A DNA stretch of 64,000 nucleotides. Origin: Geothermobacter ehrlichii (GTDB lineage: Bacteria > Desulfobacterota > Desulfuromonadia > Desulfuromonadales > Geothermobacteraceae). Each line of letters starts with the position of its first letter. Positions within the stretch are counted from its first letter, which is position 1. The stretch covers positions 213,089 through 277,088 of the forward strand of contig NZ_VNIB01000003.1 in assembly GCF_008124615.1 (NCBI RefSeq), read 5' to 3'. The notes under the pieces are model-generated. The model saw only the letters and a program-made list of their open reading frames with translations. It was not told the DNA's origin and searched no databases. This document shows, piece by piece, positions 1-7,485 of the stretch. The position numbers were made by a program, and so were the translations under genes.

Positions 1-2
1 GT

Positions 3-734
3 TACCGGAAACAGAACCAGTATGTCTACCCCCGTCCGTTCGAAAGCTGGTGCAACGGCTACAACCGCATCCTCGATCAGCTGGCGGATGCGGACCTGCC
101 GGTGGCGCACTTCCGGCTGGAGAAGGACGACTATTCACCGAGCGGCAAGTCGATTCGGCCGGAATCGGTGGACCGGCTGGTGGAGAGTATCCGTGCACTG
201 ATTGCCCACCTGGAGGAGCGGGTCGAGGAGCTGACCCGGGCCCTCGAAGAGAAGCTGGCCGCGCCGCACCCGTTGGCGGAGTATTTTCCCCGAGACGCCG
301 ACGGCTCGCCGATCGAGCCTTCGCCGGTGAAGAACCTGGTTCTGGTCGCCGTTCCGGCTGGAGCGGTCGGGGAGCGGTTGCTGCGGGAGGCGATTCTGCC
401 GGTGCTGGAAGCGCGGGGGCTGGACTGTTGCCGGGCGCAGGGATTTCTGGTGGACGAGGCCGCTTTCGCCGAGCTCTGCCGGCAACTCTGTGCCTGCCGG
501 CTGGCGGTTTTCGCCCTTGCCCGTCGCGATCCCGGAGTCATGCTCGCCCTGGGGTTGGCCCGCGGCATCGGCAAGCCGCTGTTGACGCTGCAGCCGCGAA
601 GCGAGGGGGCCGTCGCCGTGCTCGGTGAGGCCGGCCTGACCTACTCTGACGCGGAGGAGCTGAAGGCGGAACTCGGTCGGATGCTGTCTCGCCTGCTGGA
701 GAGCGCGGAAGACGCAGAGAAGGAGAATGCCTGA
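3..734 (+). CDS. Unknown protein with C-terminal TIR/deoxyribosyltransferase-like fold (5' end outside window)
   Basis: The frame is already open at the first base of the window, so the start lies upstream; the visible part is 243 residues. After an unrecognised N-terminal stretch comes a charged, heptad-like segment (LVESIRALIAHLEERVEELT) that should form a coiled coil. Then follows a Rossmann-like alpha/beta domain beginning at KNLVLVAVPAG and carrying DPGVMLALGLARGIGKPLL. That last motif resembles the 'NPNVMYELGLAHALGKPV' signature of nucleoside 2-deoxyribosyltransferase-like and TIR-like nucleotide-binding domains. The family resemblance is from memory, not a search. The stop codon overlaps the next ATG (ATGA), so the two genes are probably co-transcribed. 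The substrate is unknown; a nucleotide-sensing or defence role is only a guess. Confidence 0.6.
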   Translation, partial: YRKQNQYVYPRPFESWCNGYNRILDQLADADLPVAHFRLEKDDYSPSGKSIRPESVDRLVESIRALIAHLEERVEELTRALEEKLAAPHPLAEYFPRDADGSPIEPSPVKNLVLVAVPAGAVGERLLREAILPVLEARGLDCCRAQGFLVDEAAFAELCRQLCACRLAVFALARRDPGVMLALGLARGIGKPLLTLQPRSEGAVAVLGEAGLTYSDAEELKAELGRMLSRLLESAEDAEKENA

Positions 735-1249
735 TGAGCAGAAAGCCCGCCAAGTTCTGCCGGGAATCGCGAGCTGTCAAGACGCTGATGGTGCTGCCCC
801 CGGACACCAACAACTACGGGACCATGTTCGGCGGCAAGGTGATGTATCACATCGACGATATCGCCGCCATCGCCGCCACCCGCCACGCCCGTATTTCGGT
901 GGTCACCGCCTCGACCGATTCGGTCGATTTTCTCCAGCCGATCCGCAACGGCCAGTCGGTCTGCCTCGAGGCCTTTGTCACCTGGACCCACCGCACCTCG
1001 GTTGAAGTGTTTGTCAAGGTGGTCGCCGAAGACATGCTGAGCGGCGAGCGCACGGTATGCGCCACTTCATTTCTGACCTTCGTGGCCCTCGACGTCAACG
1101 GCGAAAAGCAGATGGTTCCCGCCGTGATTCCCGAAAGCGAGCTGGAAAAGTTCCTCTTTGAAGGTGCCCCGGAGCGGGCCCGCAAGCGGCTGGAAAAACG
1201 CGAGCAGTCGAAGGCGCTGGCGGAGCGGTTCAGTAGCGAAGATCTGTAA
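734..1249 (+). CDS. Hotdog-fold acyl-CoA thioesterase (YciA/BACH-like)
   Basis: A 171-residue single hotdog-domain protein that should hydrolyse acyl-CoA esters to free acid and CoA in the cytoplasm. The N-terminal half has the NNYGTMFGGKVM segment typical of the YciA/BACH group (N...G..FGG..M), followed by the hotdog helix HIDDIAAIAATRHAR. The second half has the TSVEVFVKVVAED strand and the CATSFLTFVALD strand usual in this family. The last 35 residues are a charged helical tail. It starts inside the stop codon of the upstream gene (4-nt overlap), which indicates translational coupling. Substrate chain length cannot be read from sequence. The class is well supported; any link to the aromatic pathways elsewhere in the window is speculative. 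Confidence 0.85.
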   Translation: MSRKPAKFCRESRAVKTLMVLPPDTNNYGTMFGGKVMYHIDDIAAIAATRHARISVVTASTDSVDFLQPIRNGQSVCLEAFVTWTHRTSVEVFVKVVAEDMLSGERTVCATSFLTFVALDVNGEKQMVPAVIPESELEKFLFEGAPERARKRLEKREQSKALAERFSSEDL

Positions 1250-1296
1250 CCTCACTTGCTCCGCTGCGAATTCCATTCATTCTGTCACTTCGCTCT

Positions 1297-1326
1297 GCCG
1301 GCCGTTTTCCCCCATTCAAGGCCGGC
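1297..1326. terminator. Possible bidirectional terminator hairpin
   Basis: Arms GCCGGCC and GGCCGGC are separated by 16 nt between two convergent genes. The right arm overlaps the 3' end of the rarD-like gene. There is a T-run only inside the loop on the plus strand, so termination is uncertain. Confidence 0.3.
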
Positions 1327-2221
1327 TCTTCCATAGCGCTTCACCCGAATAGACGGCCAGTCCGGCCCAGATGAAGAGAAAGCTCAGCAGGTGACCGCGG
1401 CTGAACGGCTCGTGGTAGAGACCGACCGCCAGCAGAAAGTGCAGGCTGGGGGTGATGTACTGCAGAAAACCGGTGGTGGCCAGGCGCAGCCGGCGGGCGG
1501 CGCCGATGAAGCAGAGCAGGGGAATGGCGGTGACCACGCCGGACAGCGGCAGCAGCAGGTCCAGCCGCAGCGAACCGTTCAGAAAGGCGGCCTGGCCGCT
1601 GGCGGCAAACCAGAACATGCCGGCCAGCGCCAGCGGCGCCAGCAGCAGGGTTTCGACGGTCAGCCCGATCAGGGCGTCGACCCGGGCGATCTTGCGCAGC
1701 AGGCCGTAGATCCCGAAACTGCCCGCCAGGAACAGGGCGATCCAGGGGAGCCGGCCGTACTGGACGGTCAGGGAAAGCACCCCGGCCAGGGCGAGCAGGA
1801 CGCTGAGCTGTTGCCAGCGGCTCAGCCGCTCGCCGAGAAAGATAAAGCCGAGCAGCACGCTGAGCAGCGGAGTGATGAAGTAGCCGAGGCTCGACTGCAG
1901 CACCTCGCCGATCTGCACCGCGTAGATGAAGACCAGCCAGTTGCCGGCGATCAGCAGGGTCGAGCCGCACAGGGTCAGCAGCATCGCCCGGTCGGCGAGG
2001 GTCGCGCGGATGGTGCCGAGCCGGTGGCGCAGCGCCACCAGCAGGGTGAGAAAGACCGCCGACCAGAAGATGCGGTGGCAGACGACTTCCAGCGGCGCGG
2101 CACCGGCCAGAGCCTTGAAGAAGACCGGGAAGGCCCCCCAGAGGGTGTAGGCCGTCAGGCCGAGGAGGACGCCCTGCCGGGAACGGTCGCTGGCGGTCGT
2201 TGTGGATGCGGAGGAATTCAT
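1316..2221 (-). CDS. rarD: RarD/EamA-family membrane transporter
   Basis: A 301-residue integral membrane protein of the drug/metabolite transporter superfamily, close to the length of E. coli RarD. It begins QGVLLGLTAYTLWGAFPVFFK, the classic first EamA helix with the WG..P.F.K motif. About ten hydrophobic helices follow, in two EamA halves; FLGERLSRWQQ closes the first half and the protein ends WAGLAVYSGEALW. RarD-type proteins are annotated as chloramphenicol-sensitive proteins, but their substrate is not established. The open frame extends upstream of the chosen ATG, but that extension has no membrane character and lengthens the protein beyond the family. No strong ribosome binding site precedes the chosen ATG. 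It is convergent with the thioesterase gene and not obviously part of an operon. Confidence 0.85.
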   Translation of the reverse strand: MNSSASTTTASDRSRQGVLLGLTAYTLWGAFPVFFKALAGAAPLEVVCHRIFWSAVFLTLLVALRHRLGTIRATLADRAMLLTLCGSTLLIAGNWLVFIYAVQIGEVLQSSLGYFITPLLSVLLGFIFLGERLSRWQQLSVLLALAGVLSLTVQYGRLPWIALFLAGSFGIYGLLRKIARVDALIGLTVETLLLAPLALAGMFWFAASGQAAFLNGSLRLDLLLPLSGVVTAIPLLCFIGAARRLRLATTGFLQYITPSLHFLLAVGLYHEPFSRGHLLSFLFIWAGLAVYSGEALWKSRP

Positions 2222-2589
2222 GCGGAGAATGTACGCCGGGCCGTGCCGAAAAGCAAGTGTTCTTTGCGGGGTGGGGCAATTTTCGGCAGCCGGCGGAGGC
2301 GCCCCGGTTGGTTTTGTTCCCGAAAGGATGCGTCCGGGTTGTTGTTGGGACAGGTTACGAGTGTACGGTGCGGATGCAGCCAGTCGGCAAGCTCCGGCTC
2401 CGGAAAGTTCTTTCAAATTTATTCTGCTCGCCCCGGATATTCTGCACGGGGCAGTGGAGATCGGTCAGCTCGGCTTCGATATTCCAGTTGCGAAATGAGG
2501 GGACAGCCAGCCCCTTGGCCAGCGCTGGAAGATCGGCTCAATACTCTGCTGGTGGTAGGGAGGGCCTTAGGGGTTGTGCCGCCTTTTGC
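2222..2589. other. Non-coding stretch without a recognisable gene
   Basis: About 370 bp lies between the rarD-like start and the end of the next minus-strand gene. Open frames here show no recognisable protein and composition falls toward the AT-richer patch that follows. The only structure seen is a 6-bp hairpin (GCCCCG/CGGGGC) near 2432-2454. It may be a decayed junction of the neighbouring accessory segment. Confidence 0.4.
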
Positions 2590-3225
2590 TCAATCTCCAA
2601 TGAAGTCGTTTTTCTTTTCTTGCTCAATCTGCACACGTAGCCCCTGGATATAGCGCTCGACGTATTGCTTGTGCGGGAGGAGGTCCACTGTGTTCATGAG
2701 CGGCAACAACGATTCCCAATAGCTCACGTGTCCTTGCAGTACAGGTACCTGACTGCCACTCCAGGACCAGCTGCTAGACTCCAAGGAAAGGCGCTTGAAT
2801 GCATCGAAACTCCTGTTTCGCTGGACGAATCGCTCAACAAACTGGCGTCTCCTCGCCGGTTGGAACTGCGCTATGACACCGAACAGGAGTACCATGAGGT
2901 CCACTTCTTCACTCCGCTCGTCGATGAGACGCAACAGGTAGGTATCCTGTTTCTCTCGCACCTCCCCCTCTGCCTCATTGTCTCCCCTGGCTTGGAAGAA
3001 GGTTTTGAGGTATGGATTTATGGAAACAAAGCTGTCTTGTTCGTAACCGTAGATGCGCTCGATCACCCTGTCCATGATGGCCTGGTGATCCGGCCGAGCC
3101 CAGATGAAACAATAGTTTCTGTGGTCATCGTGGCTACTCAACCATCCGCGCTCGGCATTCTCATACTTCCACGCGATGTACTCCGTGATGAAGGCGGGAT
3201 CGAGATCTAAAAGTTGATTGAACAC
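2590..3225 (-). pseudogene. C-terminal remnant, probably of a large nuclease-STAND-type protein
   Basis: 211 codons opening with a GTG that lies inside the end of the preceding frame (19-nt overlap, different frame). The product is a helical, charged protein (DPAFITEYIAWKYENAERGW at the start, RYIQGLRVQIEQEKKNDF at the end) with no catalytic motif I recognise. Its style resembles the C-terminal helical region of large proteins whose N-terminus is the nuclease domain encoded just upstream. I therefore infer that the middle of the gene (NTPase) was lost and the reading frame shifted at about 3207-3225. The alternative is a genuine two-gene operon with overlapping frames. Base composition is noticeably less GC-rich than the flanking genes, which fits recent transfer. 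Confidence 0.45.
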
Positions 3226-3617
3226 AGATCAAGATTCACCCCCTTCTCTTGGCAAACTTCGGCTAGTTCGTTTTCCTCCCCTGGATCGAGTTCTCCCGTA
3301 AAACAAAAAATCACCCTCTCAATTCTGCCAACGGGTACGCCGGTCTTGGATTCGTCAAAGCATTTGTCGAGATCGGCTCTTATCTTATTCAGCAGGCCTG
3401 ACTGCTGGGTCGTGTGTTCAGCAAAGACGTAGTTTCCATCGGGTGTCGTGATGAGAGTGTCCGGAGTTCCTGTTTTGACTTTGTTAGCCGCGATGACAGA
3501 GCCGATGGAGTTGACGCGCCCGAGTCCTTTCTCCGCGAGGTATGCGTCAGCCAGTTTCTGGAACTCGCCTCCACTCATCTCAATGAGGGCTTTTTGGATT
3601 TGGTTAATTTTAGACAT
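3207..3617 (-). CDS. PD-(D/E)XK-like nuclease-domain protein (probable N-terminal remnant)
   Basis: A 136-residue protein starting MSKINQIQKALIEMSGGEFQ. It contains GTPDTLITTPDGNYVFAEHT: an acidic residue (PD), then a strand ending in FAEHTTQ, which matches the D...E-x-(K/T/H) layout of restriction-endonuclease-fold domains in this family. In the homologues I remember, this domain forms the first 150 or so residues of much longer proteins with an internal STAND/AAA NTPase. Here the frame stops after residue 136 and a second frame resumes immediately. A weak GGA precedes the chosen ATG; a TTG 15 nt upstream is an alternative start. The Schlafen-like regulator upstream is only 85 bp away, so the two may form one accessory unit. 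The nuclease assignment rests on motif reading only. Confidence 0.5.
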   Translation of the reverse strand: MSKINQIQKALIEMSGGEFQKLADAYLAEKGLGRVNSIGSVIAANKVKTGTPDTLITTPDGNYVFAEHTTQQSGLLNKIRADLDKCFDESKTGVPVGRIERVIFCFTGELDPGEENELAEVCQEKGVNLDLCSINF

Positions 3618-3702
3618 CCGAAGATTTTCCAAATGAGCGGAAGTTTTGTTTGGCTAGTAGTTTTGCGGGAGGCCGATGTACAAGTGGTTCGTGTCGCTGA
3701 AG

Positions 3703-5160
3703 TTACTCCTCGCCTTGTTGCGCCAGCTGTTTTCTTTCCCCGTCGGTCAGTCGGTATTTCTGCAACCGGCTGTTTGGCTTTTCCGGGATGGTCATTGCGA
3801 TCACGCCAAGATTCAGCAACCGTTTGATCTGCTTGTGCAACTCGCCGGAAACGGTTTTGTGTCCGAGTTTTCTGGCAAGCTCTGCCTTGCCGGCTGGCCC
3901 TTTTTCCAGCAAAAGGACGATTTTTGCCGCCAGTCGTGACTCTAGCCGTGACTCTAGCCGTGACTCTAGCCGTGATGGGGCTCCGGGCTGGCTTGCGGCC
4001 TGGGAAGATTCCTGAACCGGGATCGCTTCTGCCAATGGAAAGACGAAACGCACCCGCAGACCCAGCTCCCGGATCACGGGGACCGGAAAGCCTTGCGCCG
4101 CGATCTGGCTGTAGATGCGCGGCACCCCGCTGCCCCATTGCTCGATCAGGTTCAGTTCCCGGAACACGCGGGCGATGACCGGGTTGCGGATTTTCGAGAC
4201 TCCCTGCAACATGTCCTCAATTGTGATTCCCGGAGGCAGGATGCCCGGGTTTTCGATCTCGATGCGGTCGTCAAAGAAGGCCACACGGACGGGCGTGCCA
4301 CGCTGAGACCAGTCGGCATGGACAAGGGCGTTGATCACCGCCTCGCGCAGAGCCTCCAGCGGAATGCTCCAGATGTCCCGTCGCCGAGTGTCGGAAAAGT
4401 CCGCACCGCGCATGGCGTGTTTTTTCAAAAACAGCATGATGCTGTCCACGGTCTGGGGCAGTGGCTCCTCGATCTCGATATGGTCGAAGATCTTTGCTTT
4501 GTCCGTACCGATGAAGCGGCCGCACTGGACCCAGCAATCGGGGAAGTGAAAGGTGCGGTTGCGGCCAAAGAGCAACATGCCGCCCCGGGAGGGAACAGTT
4601 CTTCCCTGATCCTGAACCAGAATCTTCAGCGTGCGCAGGTTCTGTTCATGCAGCTCGCGAACCCCGGCAAAGGCACGGCGGGCGGCGTCAAGATCGAGGT
4701 CGTCAATGGTACACTCCGGCATGGGCATCTCGTCGAAGGAGATTCCCTCGACGGTGCGCCGCAGCTCGGCGATCAGTTCCCGGTCCGCCTGGCGGTTGGT
4801 GGAGCCGAGCCGCACGTAAACGCCGTTTTCCGCGCCTTCGGCACGGAGATGGTGGGGACGGGTGCTGCTCAGAAACACCTCGGCCACCAGCAGGGTTTTC
4901 CCTTCCACCGTGAGCATCTCGATGTTCGGCACCAGCCGGGGAGCGATGCCGTCGGCGATCAGGTTGGCCAGTCGCTCTTCCTCGTCAAGGGGGTTTTCGA
5001 CGCCGACCACCGACCGATCGTCGGCAATGCCGATCAGCAAACGGCCGCCGGCGGTATTGGCAAAGGCCACCAGGGTTTTCAGCAGGTTTCTGGGGGAGGA
5101 GAGATCCTGCTTGAATTCCAGGGTCTTGCCTTCTTCACGTTTGAGCAGATCGACGATCAT
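3703..5160 (-). CDS. AlbA_2 (Schlafen-type) / GHKL ATPase regulator, COG2865-like
   Basis: A 485-residue putative transcriptional regulator. Residues about 8-120 form an AlbA_2 (divergent AAA_4/Schlafen-like) domain, with EGKTLEFKQDL at the start, the FANTAGGRLLIGIADD core, and GVYVRLGSTNRQAD at the end. Residues about 290-400 form an HATPase_c_4 domain with the LREAVINALVHADWSQRG helix (N box) and a GSGVPRIY G box. A linker with an (SRLE)n repeat joins a C-terminal winged-helix segment (KAELARKLGHKTVSGELHKQ). The second of two adjacent ATGs was chosen because GGAAG sits 5 nt before it. The family is common in mobile and defence-rich regions, and its ligand is unknown. The neighbouring gene downstream is a nuclease-domain fragment. 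Confidence 0.75.
   Translation of the reverse strand: MIVDLLKREEGKTLEFKQDLSSPRNLLKTLVAFANTAGGRLLIGIADDRSVVGVENPLDEEERLANLIADGIAPRLVPNIEMLTVEGKTLLVAEVFLSSTRPHHLRAEGAENGVYVRLGSTNRQADRELIAELRRTVEGISFDEMPMPECTIDDLDLDAARRAFAGVRELHEQNLRTLKILVQDQGRTVPSRGGMLLFGRNRTFHFPDCWVQCGRFIGTDKAKIFDHIEIEEPLPQTVDSIMLFLKKHAMRGADFSDTRRRDIWSIPLEALREAVINALVHADWSQRGTPVRVAFFDDRIEIENPGILPPGITIEDMLQGVSKIRNPVIARVFRELNLIEQWGSGVPRIYSQIAAQGFPVPVIRELGLRVRFVFPLAEAIPVQESSQAASQPGAPSRLESRLESRLESRLAAKIVLLLEKGPAGKAELARKLGHKTVSGELHKQIKRLLNLGVIAMTIPEKPNSRLQKYRLTDGERKQLAQQGEE
3936..3975. repeat. 12-bp in-frame tandem repeat
   Basis: The unit GTGACTCTAGCC occurs three times in a row plus four bases of a fourth copy. It lies inside the AlbA_2/GHKL gene and encodes the SRLE repeat of its interdomain linker. 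Because 12 bp is a multiple of three, copy-number change would lengthen or shorten the linker without a frameshift. Confidence 0.9.
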
Positions 5161-5441
5161 CATTGCTTCCGCTGGTAGATGGCGTGGAACTTTTGGCTGG
5201 AAGCGAGAACCGGCAAAGGCGCTGTCGGGCGGTTGTCCGGAATGGTCATGATCCTCCCCTCCAAGAATCACGAAAAGACAGGCAAACTCAATATTGGACA
5301 GAGTAGCATTTTTCTCCCGGACCCCCCAAAAGAAAACAGACTCAGGCATTCGGGAATGTAGCTCTGTGCATTTGGGAGAAACATATCGTTTATCTGGGGA
5401 AGTCAGGTGCTTGAGCTACAGCAACATCAAGGGGTTCGGGA

Positions 5442-6629
5442 TCAGGCGGCCGATCTGCTCAGCAGCCGGATGCCCGCCTCCAGCCCTTCCAGCGTCAGGG
5501 GAAACATCCGCCCCTCCATGATCTGCCGGATCATGCCGATCGACTGGGTGAACTGCCACCATCCCTGCGGGGTCGGATTGAGCCAGATGGCGGCCGGGTA
5601 GGTGTCGAGCAGCCGCCGCAGCCAGACTTCGCCCGGTTCCTCGTTGTGGTGCTCGACGCTGCCGCCGGGCATGACGATCTCGTAGGGGCTCATCGCCGCG
5701 TCGCCGACGAAGATCAGCTTGTAGTCGGAACCGTAGGTGTGCATCAGCTCCCACAGGTCGGTCCGTTCGGCCCGGTAGCGCCGGTTGTCGCGCCAGACGC
5801 TCTCGTAGACGCAGTTGTGGAAATAGAAGTATTCCAGGTGCTTGAATTCGCTGCGGGCGGCGGAGAAGAGCTCTTCACAGACCCGGATGTGCTCGTCCAT
5901 TGAGCCGCCGACGTCGAAGAAGAGCAGCACCTTCACCTTGTTGTGGCGCTCGGGGACCAGTCGCAGGTCGAGGTGGCCGGCGTTGTCGGCGGTGGCGCGG
6001 ATGGTGGCGGGCAGGTCGAGCACTTCCGGCGCGCCCTCGCGGGCGAAGTGGCGCAACCGGCGCAGGGCCAGCTTGATGTTGCGGGTGCCCAGCTCGACCG
6101 AGTCGTCGAGGTTTCTGAACTCGCGCCGGTCCCAGACCTTGACCGCCCGCCGGTGGCGGGAGCGGTCCTGGCCGATGCGCACCCCTTCCGGGTTGTAGCC
6201 CCAGGCGCCGAAGGGAGAGCGGCCGGCGGTGCCGATCCAGCGGTTGCCGCCCTGGTGCCGTTCCTTCTGCTCGGCCAGACGCTTCTTCAGGGTTTCCATC
6301 AGCTTTTCGAAGCCGCCCAGGGCCTCGACCCGCGCCTTCTCCTCCTCGGAGAGCACCAGCTCGGCAAGTTTGCGCAGCCACTGCTCGGGAATCTCCTTTT
6401 TCAGCTCTTCGTCGAGCTCGGTGATGCCCTCGAAATAGCGGGCGAAGACCCGGTCGAACTTGTCGAAATGGGTCTCGTCCTTCACCAGGCAGAGCCGCGC
6501 CAGGTAATAGAAATCCTCGACGCTGCCCCAGACCACCTGCTTTTCCAGGGCCTCGAGCAGGCTGAGGAATTCGCGGATGGTGACCGGGATTCTGGCCTCT
6601 TTGAGCTGCAGGAAGAAATCGACCAGCAT
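5442..6629 (-). CDS. VWA-domain protein (CoxE-like)
   Basis: A 395-residue cytoplasmic protein of the CoxE/VWA group that partners with MoxR ATPases. The N-terminal half is helical and charged (VDFFLQLKEARIPVTIREFL). The C-terminal VWA-like region begins VKVLLFFDVGGSMDEHIR, a degenerate MIDAS (DxGxS rather than DxSxS), and continues to LIFVGDAAMSPYEI. The start 4 nt after the MoxR stop codon was chosen; an upstream in-frame start would overlap moxR. MoxR-VWA pairs act as chaperones that assemble or insert metal centres into target enzymes, as CoxD/CoxE do for CO dehydrogenase. The target here is not evident. The Asp-Val-Gly change in the MIDAS is worth noting because it could weaken metal binding. 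Confidence 0.85.
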   Translation of the reverse strand: MLVDFFLQLKEARIPVTIREFLSLLEALEKQVVWGSVEDFYYLARLCLVKDETHFDKFDRVFARYFEGITELDEELKKEIPEQWLRKLAELVLSEEEKARVEALGGFEKLMETLKKRLAEQKERHQGGNRWIGTAGRSPFGAWGYNPEGVRIGQDRSRHRRAVKVWDRREFRNLDDSVELGTRNIKLALRRLRHFAREGAPEVLDLPATIRATADNAGHLDLRLVPERHNKVKVLLFFDVGGSMDEHIRVCEELFSAARSEFKHLEYFYFHNCVYESVWRDNRRYRAERTDLWELMHTYGSDYKLIFVGDAAMSPYEIVMPGGSVEHHNEEPGEVWLRRLLDTYPAAIWLNPTPQGWWQFTQSIGMIRQIMEGRMFPLTLEGLEAGIRLLSRSAA

Positions 6630-6633
6630 CGCG

Positions 6634-7485
6634 TCAGCGGCGGCGGCCCACAAGCCGTTCGAACAGACCCAGATCCTGTTCGTTTTTCAGCAGCGCCCCG
6701 TGCAGCGGCGGCAGCGCCTTTTCGGCCTGCCGGTCGCGCAGGGTTTCGGGAGGGATGCCCTCGGCCACCAGCAGCCGGATCCAGTCGAGCAGTTCGGAGG
6801 TGGAGGGCTTCTTCTTCAGGCCGGGCACCTCGCGCAGGCCGAAGAAGGTCTCCAGGGCGGCTTCGAGCAGCCTTTTGCGGATGTCGGGGAAGTGGACCTC
6901 GACGATTTTCGCCATGGTCGCGGCGTCGGGAAAGCGGATGTAGTGGAAGAAGCAGCGGCGCAGAAAGGCGTCCGGCAGCTCCTTTTCGTTGTTGCTGGTG
7001 ATGATGATCACCGGCCGGTGCTTCGCCCGGATCAGCTGCCGGGTCTCGTAGACGTAGAACTCCATCCGGTCGAGTTCCTGCAGCAGGTCGTTGGGGAACT
7101 CGATGTCGGCCTTGTCGATCTCGTCGATCAGCAGCACCGCCCGCCGTTCCGATTCAAAGGCCTCCCACAGCTTTCCCTTGACGATGTAGTTGCCGATGTC
7201 GTGCACGCGCTCGTCGCCGAGCTGCGAGTCACGCAGCCGGGAGACGGCGTCGTACTCGTAGAGGCCCTGGCTGGCCTTGGTGGTCGACTTGATGTGCCAC
7301 TGAAACAGCGGCATGTCGAGGGCGCGGGCGACCTCTTCGGCGAGCATGGTCTTGCCGGTGCCCGGCTCGCCCTTGATCAGCAGCGGCCGTCCGAGGGTGA
7401 TGGCGGCGTTCACCGCCAGGTTAAGATCTTCGGTAGCGACGTAGGAATCGGTTCCGGTAAAGCGCATGGTTTTCAGGGTAGCCAT
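6634..7485 (-). CDS. MoxR-family AAA+ ATPase
   Basis: A 283-residue AAA+ ATPase. The Walker A motif is GEPGTGKTMLAEE (about residue 40), Walker B is RAVLLIDEIDKAD, sensor 1 is VIIITSNNEKELP, and the arginine-finger region reads FLRRCFFHYIRFPD. It lies directly upstream of the CoxE-like VWA gene with a 4-nt gap, the standard MoxR-VWA arrangement. The first 13 nt overlap the end of the AAA_14 ATPase gene; an internal ATG at 7467 is a possible alternative start. The pair probably remodels a metalloenzyme or membrane complex. Confidence 0.9.
   Translation of the reverse strand: MATLKTMRFTGTDSYVATEDLNLAVNAAITLGRPLLIKGEPGTGKTMLAEEVARALDMPLFQWHIKSTTKASQGLYEYDAVSRLRDSQLGDERVHDIGNYIVKGKLWEAFESERRAVLLIDEIDKADIEFPNDLLQELDRMEFYVYETRQLIRAKHRPVIIITSNNEKELPDAFLRRCFFHYIRFPDAATMAKIVEVHFPDIRKRLLEAALETFFGLREVPGLKKKPSTSELLDWIRLLVAEGIPPETLRDRQAEKALPPLHGALLKNEQDLGLFERLVGRRR

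Noticed and set aside
2200..2640. Small plus-strand frames upstream of the rarD-like gene
   Set aside because: They cross the start of the rarD-like gene and a non-coding gap, with no ribosome binding site or domain.
3936..3975. Short tandem repeats as a CRISPR array
   Set aside because: Units are 12 bp, directly adjacent without spacers, and lie inside a coding frame.
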